Below, one piece after another: positions 1 through 9,114 of a DNA stretch of 64,000 bases. Each line of letters begins with the position of its first letter. The first letter of the stretch is position 1. The stretch covers positions 1 to 64,000 of the forward strand of contig DASVUX010000034.1 in the NCBI GenBank assembly GCA_036386835.1. The letters run 5' to 3'. The notes under the pieces were generated by a model, which was not told the DNA's origin, did no database searches, and worked only from the letters and a program-made list of their open reading frames with translations. The position numbers were made by a program, and so were the translations under genes. This stretch comes from 2-12-FULL-35-15 sp036386835 (GTDB taxonomy: Bacteria > Bacteroidota > Bacteroidia > 2-12-FULL-35-15).

Positions 1-114
1 GAAACAACTTTAGTAACTTTTTTAAAATCAGTTTTTGACTTCCGATCTGGTTAGAAACCAACGAGAGACAGCCTCATTAATAGCATTTGGAGAGGGTCTG
101 AAGAATAAGCACTC

Positions 115-157
115 AAAACAAAAACCGTAATCCCTTAGATGAAAGGTTTTACGGTTT
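115..157 (-). terminator. Intrinsic terminator after tRNA-Ala
   Basis: Arms at 122-130 and 149-157 form a perfect 9-bp hairpin. Read on the minus strand it is followed by TTGTTTT, so it would end the tRNA-Ala transcript that comes from higher coordinates. Confidence 0.6.
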
Positions 158-162
158 ATGAG

Positions 163-236
163 TGGAGAATACCGGATTCGAACCGGTCGCCTCTTCACTG
201 CCAGCGAAGCGCTCTAGCCAAATGAGCTAATTCCCC
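163..236 (-). tRNA. tRNA-Ala (anticodon GGC)
   Basis: The reverse complement folds as a complete 74-nt cloverleaf. The acceptor stem GGGGAAT/ATTCTCC contains the G3:U70 wobble pair that marks alanine tRNAs. The anticodon loop CTGGCAG gives anticodon GGC. The T arm has the usual TTCGAAT loop and the discriminator base is A. CCA is not encoded. Confidence 0.95.
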
Positions 237-287
237 TTTAAGGATTGCAAATGTAACTAAATATTTGAATTGATCACAGTGCAGGTA

Positions 288-326
288 ACAGTAAAGGGCG
301 GAAGATTTTTCTCCGCCCTTTACTGT
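288..326 (-). terminator. Hairpin terminator for the DUF748 gene
   Basis: A perfect 15-bp inverted repeat (arms 288-302 and 312-326, 9-base loop) lies 6 bases beyond the stop codon of the DUF748 gene. There is no clear U-tract on either side, so its efficiency is uncertain, but the stem is GC-rich in the middle and correctly placed. Confidence 0.65.
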
Positions 327-332
327 CTTAAT

Positions 333-2699
333 TTAGTTTCCTTTCTTGAACCATTTCCTGGTTTTTTGTCTTTCTTCTTTCAGTTTTTCACGCGGCTTTT
401 TATTATCATATTCATTCAGCTTCATAAATCCTTCTTTCAGGTCGGCAGGGATTTCTCCATTGTAGGCTATCCTGTAGTAAGAGAATCCATTGAAAGGGAT
501 TTCTTCCTTCGCCTGCTGGAACTTGACCTTTTGCTCCACACCTGCTTCTTTAAAGAAAGCCATAAACACAGCTTTTCGTTCCTCCATCAGCCTGTCGAAC
601 TTGGCCTGGATCAGTTTGGATCCTACGTAGGCTTCACACTTCGCCTGCATAGTTACCAGCTGGGTATTCATCTGCTTATCCATAAACCGGCTGAATACGG
701 AATCTTTTACTTCCATACGGAAAACTTCGATCGAATCCTTCTCGGTAAACTCTGATGGTTTCCTGTTCCTGGTTTTCAGGAAATATTTTTTCTTCGCCTC
801 AAAAAAGAGGATGTATTCCTTTTCCTTTTCAGTATAGTTAAAAGGCGTAACAACAATGGAAGCGTTCTGGTGCTCTTTCAGGAAGTCTGCAAGGTCCTCT
901 GCAAAACGCTTCTGGTCAGGGAGCAGTTTTTCCGCGCTCATTTCCCAGTTCATCGCAAGGTTCTTCTCTATCTCCAGCTCAACGGTTTTGATCTCTGAGC
1001 GGTAAACAGGGGTTGCAGGTTTGATAAATATGTTCGATACCACATCCAGGATCACATCCCTTAAATGGAACTTCGGATCTTTCAGGTCGCCCGTGATCGG
1101 CACTTCATAATCAATGGCATTCCCGCGTTCGCGTACAAAGAACATGGCAAGCCGTAACGGCAGCCAGCTGTTGTCATCCATTCTTACACGCTTGGTGATG
1201 CGCGGGTCTACAACAAGAACGCGGTTGGTGCCTTGGATCTTTCCATTCCTTACCTTCCAGTTCCCTCTTACGGCAATACTTCCCCTGTCGAGCGGGAATG
1301 TTGTCTGCGTGATCAGGATCGGGTTTAAAACAGTTGCATTGATCTTTTCAATGTTAAAGTCCAGATCAAAGTCGGAGCTGTCTTTCGGGTTGATGCCAAG
1401 CTTGATGTTCATCGTACCGTAAGGCCTGATCCCTGAATTCAGGCGGACATACACTTTATCTTTATTGCTGTTCAGCGAGTCCGCTATTACGTTGAGAGGA
1501 CTGAGCGCAACTGCCATTTTTTCGCTGAGTGAATAATCAATATACCTGATATCTGCCGAATAAATGGCAAGGCGGCCGATCTTGTAATCGGAAGAGAAGA
1601 AATTCTTTGCGAGCAGCTTCACATAATCAGCGATCTCGAGTACAAGGTTGAACTGCTCATCTTTAGTAGCCGCAGCTGCTTTAACATTTTCTCCTTTCGC
1701 CCCGAACATCCTCTGGATATTATCCAGCTGGTCGTATTTCTCGAATTTAAAATAAGGCTTGGTTAATGAAACCGAATCCATCAGGTATTTCTTCATTTTC
1801 GGGTTTAGCTTATCCACGTCAACCACAAATTTTTCGAAAGAGGCAAAATCATTGAGTGAATCTTTACCGAAATGGAAATCACTGATGGCCACTATCCCGG
1901 TTGCATCCACATTCCTCGCATCTTTAAAATTGCCCGAAGCTTTAACATCCGCCTCGAGGATGGCGCGGAACTTCCCATAATTCATCATGTCCTGCATATA
2001 TTGTCCGATCACAGTGAGGTCGAATTTTTTTATCACCGTTTCCATTTTATATTCAGAGCTTGCGGCATTAAAGAACATTTTTCCCTTCACATCACCCGTT
2101 CCTACCCCTGAACTGAATTCATATTTTATGTTCATGGTATCCGAATTCCAGTATTTACCGCTCCATTCGATATTTACCTTGTTGATGGAATATTTTACCG
2201 GGGTGAAAACTTCATCATATATGAACTCCCCGTTTTCTATTTCCACATCCAGGATGTTGAATTTTGCAGGCTCCTTTTTTTCCTCCGGTTCTTCTTCCTT
2301 CTCATTCAGCTTTTCAATGATGTCTGTAAAATTAAAGCTGTTGTCCTTATGGTGGATTACAATTGCTCGGGGATCGCTGATCGTAAGCGAAGAGATCTCA
2401 TAAGTCTTCGAAAGCATTTTCATCATTTCGAAATTCAGAGAGATTCCTGAAACGGAAAAGAAAGTCGTATCGTTTTTCTGCTCCATAATCTTAAGGTCAT
2501 CAAAATGAAGATATCCTGTAAACGGGTTCACATAGGCCCAGTTCATGGTGATCTCACGGCCGATATATTTCGTATCGTATTTTTCAACCAGGTATTTTGT
2601 AATCGGGGAAATGAACGCAATGATTAGTCCTACAAGGATAATAATAACGGCAAGTGTAATAAGGAGGATCTTTCTTAAGCGGTGATGTTTTTTTTGCAT
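333..2699 (-). CDS. AsmA-like DUF748 domain protein
   Basis: This 788-residue protein has a basic N-terminus, one membrane-spanning segment at about residues 10-30, and a long remainder predicted to lie on the periplasmic side. The pattern near residues 55-65 (VNPFTGYLHFDDLKI) and the 'GDLKDPKF' strip near residue 560 are typical of the DUF748/AsmA-like superfamily, whose members form long beta-rich grooves and are linked to lipid transport and outer-membrane upkeep. The last 20 residues are strongly basic. It begins at an ATG at 2697-2699 and appears to be transcribed alone, with a hairpin behind it. The family assignment is by motif; the lipid role is inferred from the superfamily. Confidence 0.75.
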   Translation of the reverse strand: MQKKHHRLRKILLITLAVIIILVGLIIAFISPITKYLVEKYDTKYIGREITMNWAYVNPFTGYLHFDDLKIMEQKNDTTFFSVSGISLNFEMMKMLSKTYEISSLTISDPRAIVIHHKDNSFNFTDIIEKLNEKEEEPEEKKEPAKFNILDVEIENGEFIYDEVFTPVKYSINKVNIEWSGKYWNSDTMNIKYEFSSGVGTGDVKGKMFFNAASSEYKMETVIKKFDLTVIGQYMQDMMNYGKFRAILEADVKASGNFKDARNVDATGIVAISDFHFGKDSLNDFASFEKFVVDVDKLNPKMKKYLMDSVSLTKPYFKFEKYDQLDNIQRMFGAKGENVKAAAATKDEQFNLVLEIADYVKLLAKNFFSSDYKIGRLAIYSADIRYIDYSLSEKMAVALSPLNVIADSLNSNKDKVYVRLNSGIRPYGTMNIKLGINPKDSSDFDLDFNIEKINATVLNPILITQTTFPLDRGSIAVRGNWKVRNGKIQGTNRVLVVDPRITKRVRMDDNSWLPLRLAMFFVRERGNAIDYEVPITGDLKDPKFHLRDVILDVVSNIFIKPATPVYRSEIKTVELEIEKNLAMNWEMSAEKLLPDQKRFAEDLADFLKEHQNASIVVTPFNYTEKEKEYILFFEAKKKYFLKTRNRKPSEFTEKDSIEVFRMEVKDSVFSRFMDKQMNTQLVTMQAKCEAYVGSKLIQAKFDRLMEERKAVFMAFFKEAGVEQKVKFQQAKEEIPFNGFSYYRIAYNGEIPADLKEGFMKLNEYDNKKPREKLKEERQKTRKWFKKGN

Positions 2700-2795
2700 A
2701 ACTGGAATTATAATTAACTTTTTCGCTAGTCCACTTGAAAAATTGAGGCCAATGAGCCGTTACTCAGGCTAGCATGCCAAAGGTATACTAAAAGA

Positions 2796-2829
2796 AAGGC
2801 TTACAGGTTTTTTAATTCCTGTAAGCCTT
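2796..2829 (-). terminator. Intrinsic terminator for the 2858-4147 gene
   Basis: A perfect 12-bp stem (2796-2807 with 2818-2829) with a 10-base AT loop is followed on the minus strand by TCTTTTAG. It lies about 30 bases after the stop codon of the exported repeat/barrel protein. Confidence 0.75.
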
Positions 2830-2857
2830 GAAATGTGCGGAAAAAAGTCAACAACCC

Positions 2858-4147
2858 CTAATTCTCCTTATAATTCCCGAAGCGGATCACAAACCCGATG
2901 TAGGGAATCCCGATATACCATCCTTTGGAGATGAGTCCGGGGGTGTTCAGGAAACCAGCATCCAGGGTTGATCGCTGGCCCATGTAACGAAAGGCATATG
3001 AAAAGAAAGTTTCATAATGCGAATCAGCATTGATACCGCGGTCAAACGGATCGCCCTGTACATTCACCACCCAGTTCTCTGTTACCAGGGCGAATTTCTT
3101 TCCAACCCTTGCCATTCCGTTTGCCACAAAGAGAGGTTTTTCCTGAAGGCCCGTTGTGCCTCCGCTGTTAAGAAAACCATAACCAGTACCAACAGTGATG
3201 TTATTGTCATAGTTCCCTATTGTCACTACAGCAAAACCTAATCCTACTCCTAAATTATTTCCGTTTACAGGAAAGAAGCCATTTCCTACAATTGCTCCAC
3301 CGCCCACATGCACCAGCTTGCCCAGCTTAAATCCAACCTTTGCATTAATGTATGCTCCTAATGGACCTGCCAAACCGCCACCGACTGTTATATGGTCATT
3401 TAATCCGAAGTTCACCGCATTGCCGGCACCATAAATGTTCTGGTAATAACCTTCGCCTTTCTTTAGCTGGATCGCAGAAGGTGCAAACAGGTAGCGGGTG
3501 CAGTTTGGGTTCCTGAACCAGATTTTCCCTTCCTCAGTGATTTTGCTTTCTTCCAATGCACGCACATTCCTGATCTTCGCTGCCGGAAGTGTGATAGTTC
3601 CCAGGTCCCTGGTTTCAACGACCGTTGTTTCCGGGTTTTTATTGATGATCTTCCCGGTTATGATCGAGCCATCCACCAGTGTGAAAACTTTTACATCCTC
3701 ACCAAATTCCAGGCGGGTGTTGCTGATCTTTTGGCGGCTGATCTTTTTTTCACCGAAATTATTATCAAGAAACACCACTTCTTCAGCCGTTTGTGAAATG
3801 ATCCTCCCGCGAAGCTGCGTGCCGTCATTCAATGTCAGAATATACCTTGGATCGGTATCCGCTTTCAACTCTGCATTAACAATTCCTGTATTTGCTGCCG
3901 CAGGCTTTTTTGCTTCGAACACATCGCTCATCCCGTTCTTGTAAACGATCCTGGATACATCCGACTTACGGATCACGAAGGTGGGCCCATCCTGGGCATC
4001 AAAGCTCTTGTATTTAATTTCTGCAACAGAGATCTCCAGGATCTTCGCCAGGATATGGTCCTGGTCCCTTTTAATAATGGTGTCTTGTGCCGGCAGTATA
4101 TTACTGAATGCAGAAAGAAGTATGATAAGGCGGATGTATGTTTTCAT
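2858..4147 (-). CDS. Exported protein with three small beta repeats and a beta-barrel-like tail
   Basis: The protein has 429 residues and starts with a signal peptide (about 1-20, ending NILPA-Q). It then carries three copies of a 45-50-residue unit, at about 22-69, 101-147 and 153-197. Each unit reads: hydrophobic strand, DG or similar turn, G-x-I, a charged strand, then an 'I-x-x-V/I' ending. This pattern resembles short Sm/SH3-like barrels. The region after residue 200 is rich in glycine and alternating hydrophobics (for example GFKLGKLVHVGGGAIVGNG) and ends in an aromatic-flanked strand, as in small outer-membrane barrels. It is 18 bases downstream of a paralogue that shares the first repeat. 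I do not recognise a named family; location in the outer membrane is inference. Confidence 0.6.
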   Translation of the reverse strand: MKTYIRLIILLSAFSNILPAQDTIIKRDQDHILAKILEISVAEIKYKSFDAQDGPTFVIRKSDVSRIVYKNGMSDVFEAKKPAAANTGIVNAELKADTDPRYILTLNDGTQLRGRIISQTAEEVVFLDNNFGEKKISRQKISNTRLEFGEDVKVFTLVDGSIITGKIINKNPETTVVETRDLGTITLPAAKIRNVRALEESKITEEGKIWFRNPNCTRYLFAPSAIQLKKGEGYYQNIYGAGNAVNFGLNDHITVGGGLAGPLGAYINAKVGFKLGKLVHVGGGAIVGNGFFPVNGNNLGVGLGFAVVTIGNYDNNITVGTGYGFLNSGGTTGLQEKPLFVANGMARVGKKFALVTENWVVNVQGDPFDRGINADSHYETFFSYAFRYMGQRSTLDAGFLNTPGLISKGWYIGIPYIGFVIRFGNYKEN

Positions 4148-4165
4148 AGGATGTCAGTTAAGAGG

Positions 4166-4813
4166 TTAAAGGGTTTGATTGTATAGTTTGATGGCTTCCG
4201 CGAGCCTGTTCTGGCGGTGCTTTTTGAAGATGCCGGAGGCGATAGGGCAGGCGATCGCAGAACCGATGCAGACTGCTCCAAGTGTATGATACAGGCTCCG
4301 GTCAGGGCTGGATAGTGCTCCTCCCTGGCCGACTGCAAGAAGCCCGATAAGTCCGAGGGGAATAGCAGCAAAACCTATGTATTGCATCCCTTTCGCTTTT
4401 TTTGATTCTGCTACAAGTCCTTTGATCCTTACATCCTTCGTATTAAGAAGGGTTCTGAAGATATATGCTTCATTATATTTTTTTCCGTCCCTGGCATAGG
4501 AGCGCCCAAGCGCGATGATCCTTCTATCCTCAGACGGCTTTGGGGCTGCATATTCAGGCATAACGGCCGGTTTTCCGGGAGAAAAGGTTTCGCGGAGACC
4601 TGTGGAATAGCTGATCATGGAGATTTCGCTTTTGGTTTCCACATAGCTCGGACCATCAGAAAAGCCATATCTTTTATAACGGATCTCCGAAGGGTTGATC
4701 TCGGAGATAGTCGCAAGGATAATATCTCCGTTGTGCTTAATGATCGTATCCTGGGCAAAACATCCACTGGATATGTTTAATGCAATCGTGATTAAAACTA
4801 AAAGTGTTCTCAT
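4166..4813 (-). CDS. Exported membrane protein, paralogue of its neighbour
   Basis: The protein has 215 residues and a signal peptide ending near CFA-Q21. Residues 22-78 are clearly homologous to residues 22-78 of the next gene: both run QDTII, then IL-A-I-EI, EI-YK, DGP, then SxIS/VSRI-Y and a 'GxxxxF' ending. After this unit the two differ: this one has two hydrophobic segments (about 140-160 and 175-195) and a basic tail. It is first in a two-gene minus-strand operon with its own TAGCTTTG promoter. Function is unknown. The shared N-terminal unit suggests duplication of a small beta domain joined to different membrane modules. Confidence 0.6.
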   Translation of the reverse strand: MRTLLVLITIALNISSGCFAQDTIIKHNGDIILATISEINPSEIRYKRYGFSDGPSYVETKSEISMISYSTGLRETFSPGKPAVMPEYAAPKPSEDRRIIALGRSYARDGKKYNEAYIFRTLLNTKDVRIKGLVAESKKAKGMQYIGFAAIPLGLIGLLAVGQGGALSSPDRSLYHTLGAVCIGSAIACPIASGIFKKHRQNRLAEAIKLYNQTL

Positions 4814-4835
4814 GGTTGACAGATTAATTTTTTGA

Positions 4836-4866
4836 CAAAGCTAGACCGGAGGAATGCCCTTTGAAA
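4836..4866 (-). promoter_or_regulatory. Bacteroidota promoter for the 4813-to-2858 operon
   Basis: The reverse complement of 4836-4843 reads TAGCTTTG, a perfect TAnnTTTG -7 element. TTTC lies 19 bases further upstream (4863-4866) in the -33 position. The start codon is 22 bases downstream. Confidence 0.6.
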
Positions 4867-5075
4867 ACGGCATATCGGGAAGGCTTTCCGGAAATACGCA
4901 TTAATTGCATAAATACTGCTTCAGGCAATTTTAAAAGGGAGTAATTTGCATTTTTTGCAAATCATATGACGGGGTTAATGATTTCTGCAAAATATATTTT
5001 AACTACGCTGTCCGGATGCAAAAGATAAATGGGAAATGCTGAGAAATTTCGGCTTCTTCGTTTAAAACGATCTCT
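4867..5075. other. Divergent intergenic region without a gene
   Basis: Apart from the promoter boxes at its two ends, I see no convincing open reading frame or structured RNA here. The stretch is AT-rich and separates the two-gene minus-strand operon from the RidA gene. Confidence 0.5.
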
Positions 5076-5083
5076 TATCTTTG
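5076..5083 (+). promoter_or_regulatory. -7 element upstream of the RidA gene
   Basis: TATCTTTG matches TAnnTTTG and sits 31 bases before the ATG. No clear TTTG is present in the -33 region. Confidence 0.5.
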
Positions 5084-5114
5084 CAGCGAAGCTGGTATAA
5101 TCAGCTATAATAAT

Positions 5115-5531
5115 ATGGCAGACGACAGAATAAACTCAGGCAAAGCCCCGGAACCGGTAGGGGCATATCCTCATGCGCGGAAAGTGGGGAACTTGTTATT
5201 TCTTTCCGGGGTTGGCCCCCGTGAGCGCGGAACAAAGAAGATCCCGGGTGTTGAGCTGGATGAAAAAGGGAACATCCTTTCTTACGATATAGAAATTCAA
5301 TGTAAAAGCGTATTTCAGAATATAAAGTACATCCTTGAGGATGCGGGAAGCAGCTGGGATAATATTGTGGATGTGCAGGTTTTTCTCACAAATATGAAAG
5401 ATGATTTCGCGGTATATAACAGGGTATACGCTGAATGGTTCAGGGATAACCAGCCATGCCGAACCACGATTGAAATCAATTGTCTCCCAACGCCAATTGC
5501 TATTGAACTTAAGGTCATCGCAACGATCTAA
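5115..5531 (+). CDS. RidA-family deaminase, 2-aminomuconate deaminase-like
   Basis: The protein has 138 residues, the normal size for RidA/YjgF proteins. These enzymes are trimers that hydrolyse reactive enamines or imines. The conserved active-site arginine is present at R116 in 'CRTTIEIN', and the 'LFLSGVGP' strand and 'VFLTNM' strand are typical. The extra segment 'GVELDEKGN' and the 'YNRVYAEWF' helix look more like the 2-aminomuconate deaminase branch than housekeeping RidA. That branch acts in 3-hydroxyanthranilate breakdown. The gene is single, with its own promoter and terminator. RidA family is secure; the deaminase subtype is inference, supported by an aldehyde dehydrogenase of the same pathway at 17.7-19.1 kb. 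Confidence 0.8.
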   Translation: MADDRINSGKAPEPVGAYPHARKVGNLLFLSGVGPRERGTKKIPGVELDEKGNILSYDIEIQCKSVFQNIKYILEDAGSSWDNIVDVQVFLTNMKDDFAVYNRVYAEWFRDNQPCRTTIEINCLPTPIAIELKVIATI

Positions 5532-5551
5532 TACCTTTGTTACTGCTTTGT

Positions 5552-5580
5552 AACCCTGTCATCTTTTGGCAGGGTTATTT
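5552..5580 (+). terminator. Intrinsic terminator after the RidA gene
   Basis: AACCCTGTC (5552-5560) pairs with GGCAGGGTT (5568-5576) with one G-T pair, followed by ATTTGTTT. It lies 20 bases beyond the stop codon. Confidence 0.65.
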
Positions 5581-5634
5581 GTTTCCACTATACTGTATAA
5601 GCCTTTAAGCAATAGGTTTTTACAGATAAAATAC

Positions 5635-5642
5635 TACCTTTG
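5635..5642 (+). promoter_or_regulatory. -7 element of ileS
   Basis: TACCTTTG is a perfect TAnnTTTG box 24 bases before the ATG at 5667. The TTG inside this box is in frame with ileS and creates a false upstream start; transcription would begin after it. Confidence 0.6.
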
Positions 5643-5666
5643 CAATCCTTTTTTAACAAAGAAATT

Positions 5667-8600
5667 ATGAGCGTGAAATACAAAGAATATAAAGGCCTGA
5701 ACCTCTCGCAAACTGCAAAAGATATGCAGCTGACATGGGATAAGAACAATACGTTTGAGAAGTCCATCACTTCACGTGAAGGAAAAGCACCTTTTGTTTT
5801 TTACGAAGGCCCTCCAAGTGCAAATGGTTTACCGGGGATCCACCATGTTATGGCCCGCTCTATTAAAGATATCTTCTGCCGCTACAAAACCCAGAAAGGT
5901 TTCCAGGTAAAGCGTAAAGCAGGCTGGGACACACACGGATTGCCGATAGAATTAAGTGTTGAGAAAACACTTGGGATCACCAAGGAAGATATCGGGAAGA
6001 AGATCACCGTTGAGCAATACAATGTGGAGTGCCGCAAGGATGTTATGAAATACACGGATGTGTGGGCTGATGTAACTGCCAAGATGGGGTACTGGGTGGA
6101 CATGGACAATCCCTATGTCACTTATGAAAACAAATATATTGAAAGTGTATGGTGGCTGCTGAACAACCTCTATTCCAAAGGCGCCATTTATAAAGGATTT
6201 ACCATTCAGCCTTATTCTCCTGCTGCCGGTACCGGGTTGTCAACCCATGAATTGAACCAGCCGGGATGCTACCGTGATGTAAAGGACCGGACAGCTGTTG
6301 CGATGTTCAAAGTAAGACAGGATATCAGTAATTTTTCTTTTGGGGAATGCGGAACGGACATTTATTTCCTTGCCTGGACGACCACGCCATGGACGCTTCC
6401 TTCCAACACCGCATTGGCAGTTGGGAAGAATATCGAATATGTCCTGGTGAAAACATTTTCTCCATTTACATTCCAGCCTGTAAGCGTTATCCTTGCAAAG
6501 GCCCTTGTCAGTAAGCATTTTAGCGATAAGAACAAAGAGCTGAAGCTCTCGGATTACAAAGAAGGCGATAAAGCCATACCTTTTGAAATTGTGAATGAAT
6601 TCAAAGGCGCTGATCTTGCCGGTGTTAGATATGATCAGCTATTGAATTTTGTGCAGCCGGCTGACGGGGATGCATTCCGCGTGATCACCGGTGATTTCGT
6701 TACAACGGAAGACGGTACCGGCATCGTTCATATCGCTCCGAGCTTTGGTGCGGACGATTTCCGGGTTGCGAAACAAAACGGGATAGGCTCGCTTACATTG
6801 GTGGACAAGCGCGGTAAATTCCTTCCTGAAGTGAAGGACGGGACTTTCCTGTATGGTGAAGAGTATGTGAAAGAAGCATATTTAACGGAAGAAGAAAAAG
6901 AAACGGAATTCAGGAACCAGAAGAAGGTCCTTGAAGCTGCGGGGAAGATCAAGGAATTAAAAGCTTACCTGAGTGTTGATGAACGCATTGTACTGAAGCT
7001 CCAGGAAGAAGGTAAGCTCTTCAAAAAAGAAACATACGAACACAGCTACCCGCATTGCTGGAGAACCGACAAGCCGGTATTGTATTATCCGCTGGATTCA
7101 TGGTTCATTAAAACCACGGATTTCAAAGACCGGATGATCGAACTGAATAAAACCATCAACTGGAAACCGGAATCAACCGGTACCGGCCGCTTCGGCAACT
7201 GGCTGGAAAACCTTAACGACTGGAACCTTTCACGTTCACGCTTCTGGGGGATCCCTATCCCGATCTGGACAAGCGAAGACAGGACAGAACAGATCTGCAT
7301 CGGTTCCGTGGAGCAGTTGAAAACAGAAATTGACAACGCGGTCTGGAAAGGCGCGATGGACGCCAATCCGTTGATCAAATTCATTCCGGGGGATAACAGC
7401 AAAGAGAATTACGATACGTTTGATCTTCACAAACCGTATGCGGATAATATCGTGCTTGAAAAGAACGGCAAAAAGCTGTTCCGTGAACCGGACCTTATCG
7501 ATGTTTGGTTTGATTCAGGTGCAATGCCCTATGCACAGCTGCATTATCCATTTGAGAACAAAGAGCTGATCGATGGTAAAAAATATTATCCGGCCGACTT
7601 TATCGCGGAAGGTGTGGATCAGACGAGGGGATGGTTTTTTACGCTTCATGCTATTGCCGTGATGTGTTTCGATTCAGTTGCATTTAAAAATGTGGTTTCA
7701 AACGGACTTGTGCTCGATAAAAACGGGCAGAAGATGAGCAAGCGTTTGGGAAATGCTGTTGATCCTTTCAAAACGATTGAGCAATACGGCCCGGATGCAA
7801 CACGCTGGTACATGATCACCAACGCTGCGCCATGGGATAACCTCAAATTTGATATTGAAGGGATTGCTGAAGTGCAGCGGAAATTTTTCGGAACGCTCCA
7901 TAACACTTATTCCTTCTTCGCTCTATATGCCAACGTGGATAATTTCAATTATACGGAAGAGGAAGTGCCACTTAAAGACCGCCCTGAGATCGACCGCTGG
8001 ATCTTGTCGGAGTTGAATTCACTGATACGAAAAGTAGATGAAGCTTATAATGATTATGAACCGCACCGTGCGGGAAGATATATTGAAACATTTGTTGATG
8101 AACATTTGAGTAACTGGTATGTAAGGCTTTGCAGGAGACGTTTCTGGAAAGGAGACTATTCAGCCGATAAGATCGCGGCATACCAGACCTTATACCGCTG
8201 CCTGGAGGTGATTACCCGGCTTTCCGCCCCTGTTGCGCCATTCTTCATGGACCGTTTGTATTCAGACCTGAACGATGCAACAGGCCATCATAAGGCCAGT
8301 TCCGTACACCTGGGGGATTTTCCCGTTGCGGATGAAAAAATGATTGATAAGGACCTGGAAGAACGCATGGAGCTGGCGCAGAAGATCTCCTCAATGGTAT
8401 TGTCGATTCGCAAGAAGGAGAACATACGTGTCCGCCAGCCGCTCAATAATATCCAGATCCCGGTTTTGGATATAGCATACAAAGCAAAGATCGAAGCGGT
8501 GAAAGACCTGATCCTGTCCGAAGTAAATGTCAAGAATCTGGAGCTGGTAGATGAGTCCCAGACGCAGATTGTTAAGAACATGAAATTGAATTTCAAGACT

Positions 8601-9113
8601 TTAGGCAAAAAATGCGGCAAGCACATGAAGGCAGTCCAGGCTTTTGCAAATGAAAATGCCCAGGCTTTGATCTCCGGGATTGAAAAGACAGGAAGATATG
8701 AGATGAGCTTTGACGGAGAATCGATAGTGCTTGATACAGAAGATGTTGAGATCATACCTGTTGATATTCCCGGCTGGAAGGTAGCCAACTCGGGTCAACT
8801 GACTGTAGCTTTGGATGTTACAATCACCCCGGAACTGAAGGAAGAAGGGATTGCAAGGGAACTCGTGAACAGGATCCAGAACCTCCGGAAGGACAGTAAC
8901 CTGGACGTTACGGACCGGATTGACGTCAAAATTCAGAGAAATTCTGCTATTAATGCGGCAGTCAATAATAATTTGAACTATATTTGCGCGGAAATTCTGG
9001 CATCTTCGCTCGAACTGGTTGATAATGTGGAAGCTACCCAAGGCGCAGAGGTGGAGTTGGATGAAGAGACCAGGACATTAATTACGATAACTAAACTAAA
9101 AAACACCAATTAA
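5667..9113 (+). CDS. ileS: Isoleucyl-tRNA synthetase, IleS2-like with a GxHH signature
   Basis: This 1148-residue class I synthetase charges tRNA-Ile. The first class I signature, normally HxGH, reads G57-I58-H59-H60 (5835-5846), with the first and third residues swapped. The second signature is a perfect KMSKR at residues 689-693. The editing (CP1) insertion lies between them, with 'TTTPWTLPSNTAL' near residue 240. The DQTRGWFF strip precedes KMSKR. The C-terminal anticodon-binding part is of the long, eukaryote-like type and lacks the bacterial C-terminal zinc motif, as in IleS2 enzymes, which are known for low mupirocin sensitivity. I chose the ATG at 5667 because an in-frame TTG at 5640 is part of the promoter box. 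The stop is followed after one base by the ATG of the next gene, so the two are probably co-transcribed. Confidence 0.95.
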   Translation: MSVKYKEYKGLNLSQTAKDMQLTWDKNNTFEKSITSREGKAPFVFYEGPPSANGLPGIHHVMARSIKDIFCRYKTQKGFQVKRKAGWDTHGLPIELSVEKTLGITKEDIGKKITVEQYNVECRKDVMKYTDVWADVTAKMGYWVDMDNPYVTYENKYIESVWWLLNNLYSKGAIYKGFTIQPYSPAAGTGLSTHELNQPGCYRDVKDRTAVAMFKVRQDISNFSFGECGTDIYFLAWTTTPWTLPSNTALAVGKNIEYVLVKTFSPFTFQPVSVILAKALVSKHFSDKNKELKLSDYKEGDKAIPFEIVNEFKGADLAGVRYDQLLNFVQPADGDAFRVITGDFVTTEDGTGIVHIAPSFGADDFRVAKQNGIGSLTLVDKRGKFLPEVKDGTFLYGEEYVKEAYLTEEEKETEFRNQKKVLEAAGKIKELKAYLSVDERIVLKLQEEGKLFKKETYEHSYPHCWRTDKPVLYYPLDSWFIKTTDFKDRMIELNKTINWKPESTGTGRFGNWLENLNDWNLSRSRFWGIPIPIWTSEDRTEQICIGSVEQLKTEIDNAVWKGAMDANPLIKFIPGDNSKENYDTFDLHKPYADNIVLEKNGKKLFREPDLIDVWFDSGAMPYAQLHYPFENKELIDGKKYYPADFIAEGVDQTRGWFFTLHAIAVMCFDSVAFKNVVSNGLVLDKNGQKMSKRLGNAVDPFKTIEQYGPDATRWYMITNAAPWDNLKFDIEGIAEVQRKFFGTLHNTYSFFALYANVDNFNYTEEEVPLKDRPEIDRWILSELNSLIRKVDEAYNDYEPHRAGRYIETFVDEHLSNWYVRLCRRRFWKGDYSADKIAAYQTLYRCLEVITRLSAPVAPFFMDRLYSDLNDATGHHKASSVHLGDFPVADEKMIDKDLEERMELAQKISSMVLSIRKKENIRVRQPLNNIQIPVLDIAYKAKIEAVKDLILSEVNVKNLELVDESQTQIVKNMKLNFKTLGKKCGKHMKAVQAFANENAQALISGIEKTGRYEMSFDGESIVLDTEDVEIIPVDIPGWKVANSGQLTVALDVTITPELKEEGIARELVNRIQNLRKDSNLDVTDRIDVKIQRNSAINAAVNNNLNYICAEILASSLELVDNVEATQGAEVELDEETRTLITITKLKNTN

Positions 9114-9114
9114 C

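Noticed and set aside
1114..1422. Open frames antisense to the DUF748 gene
   Set aside because: Short shadows without promoter or family signal; the DUF748 frame has a membrane helix, family motifs and a terminator.
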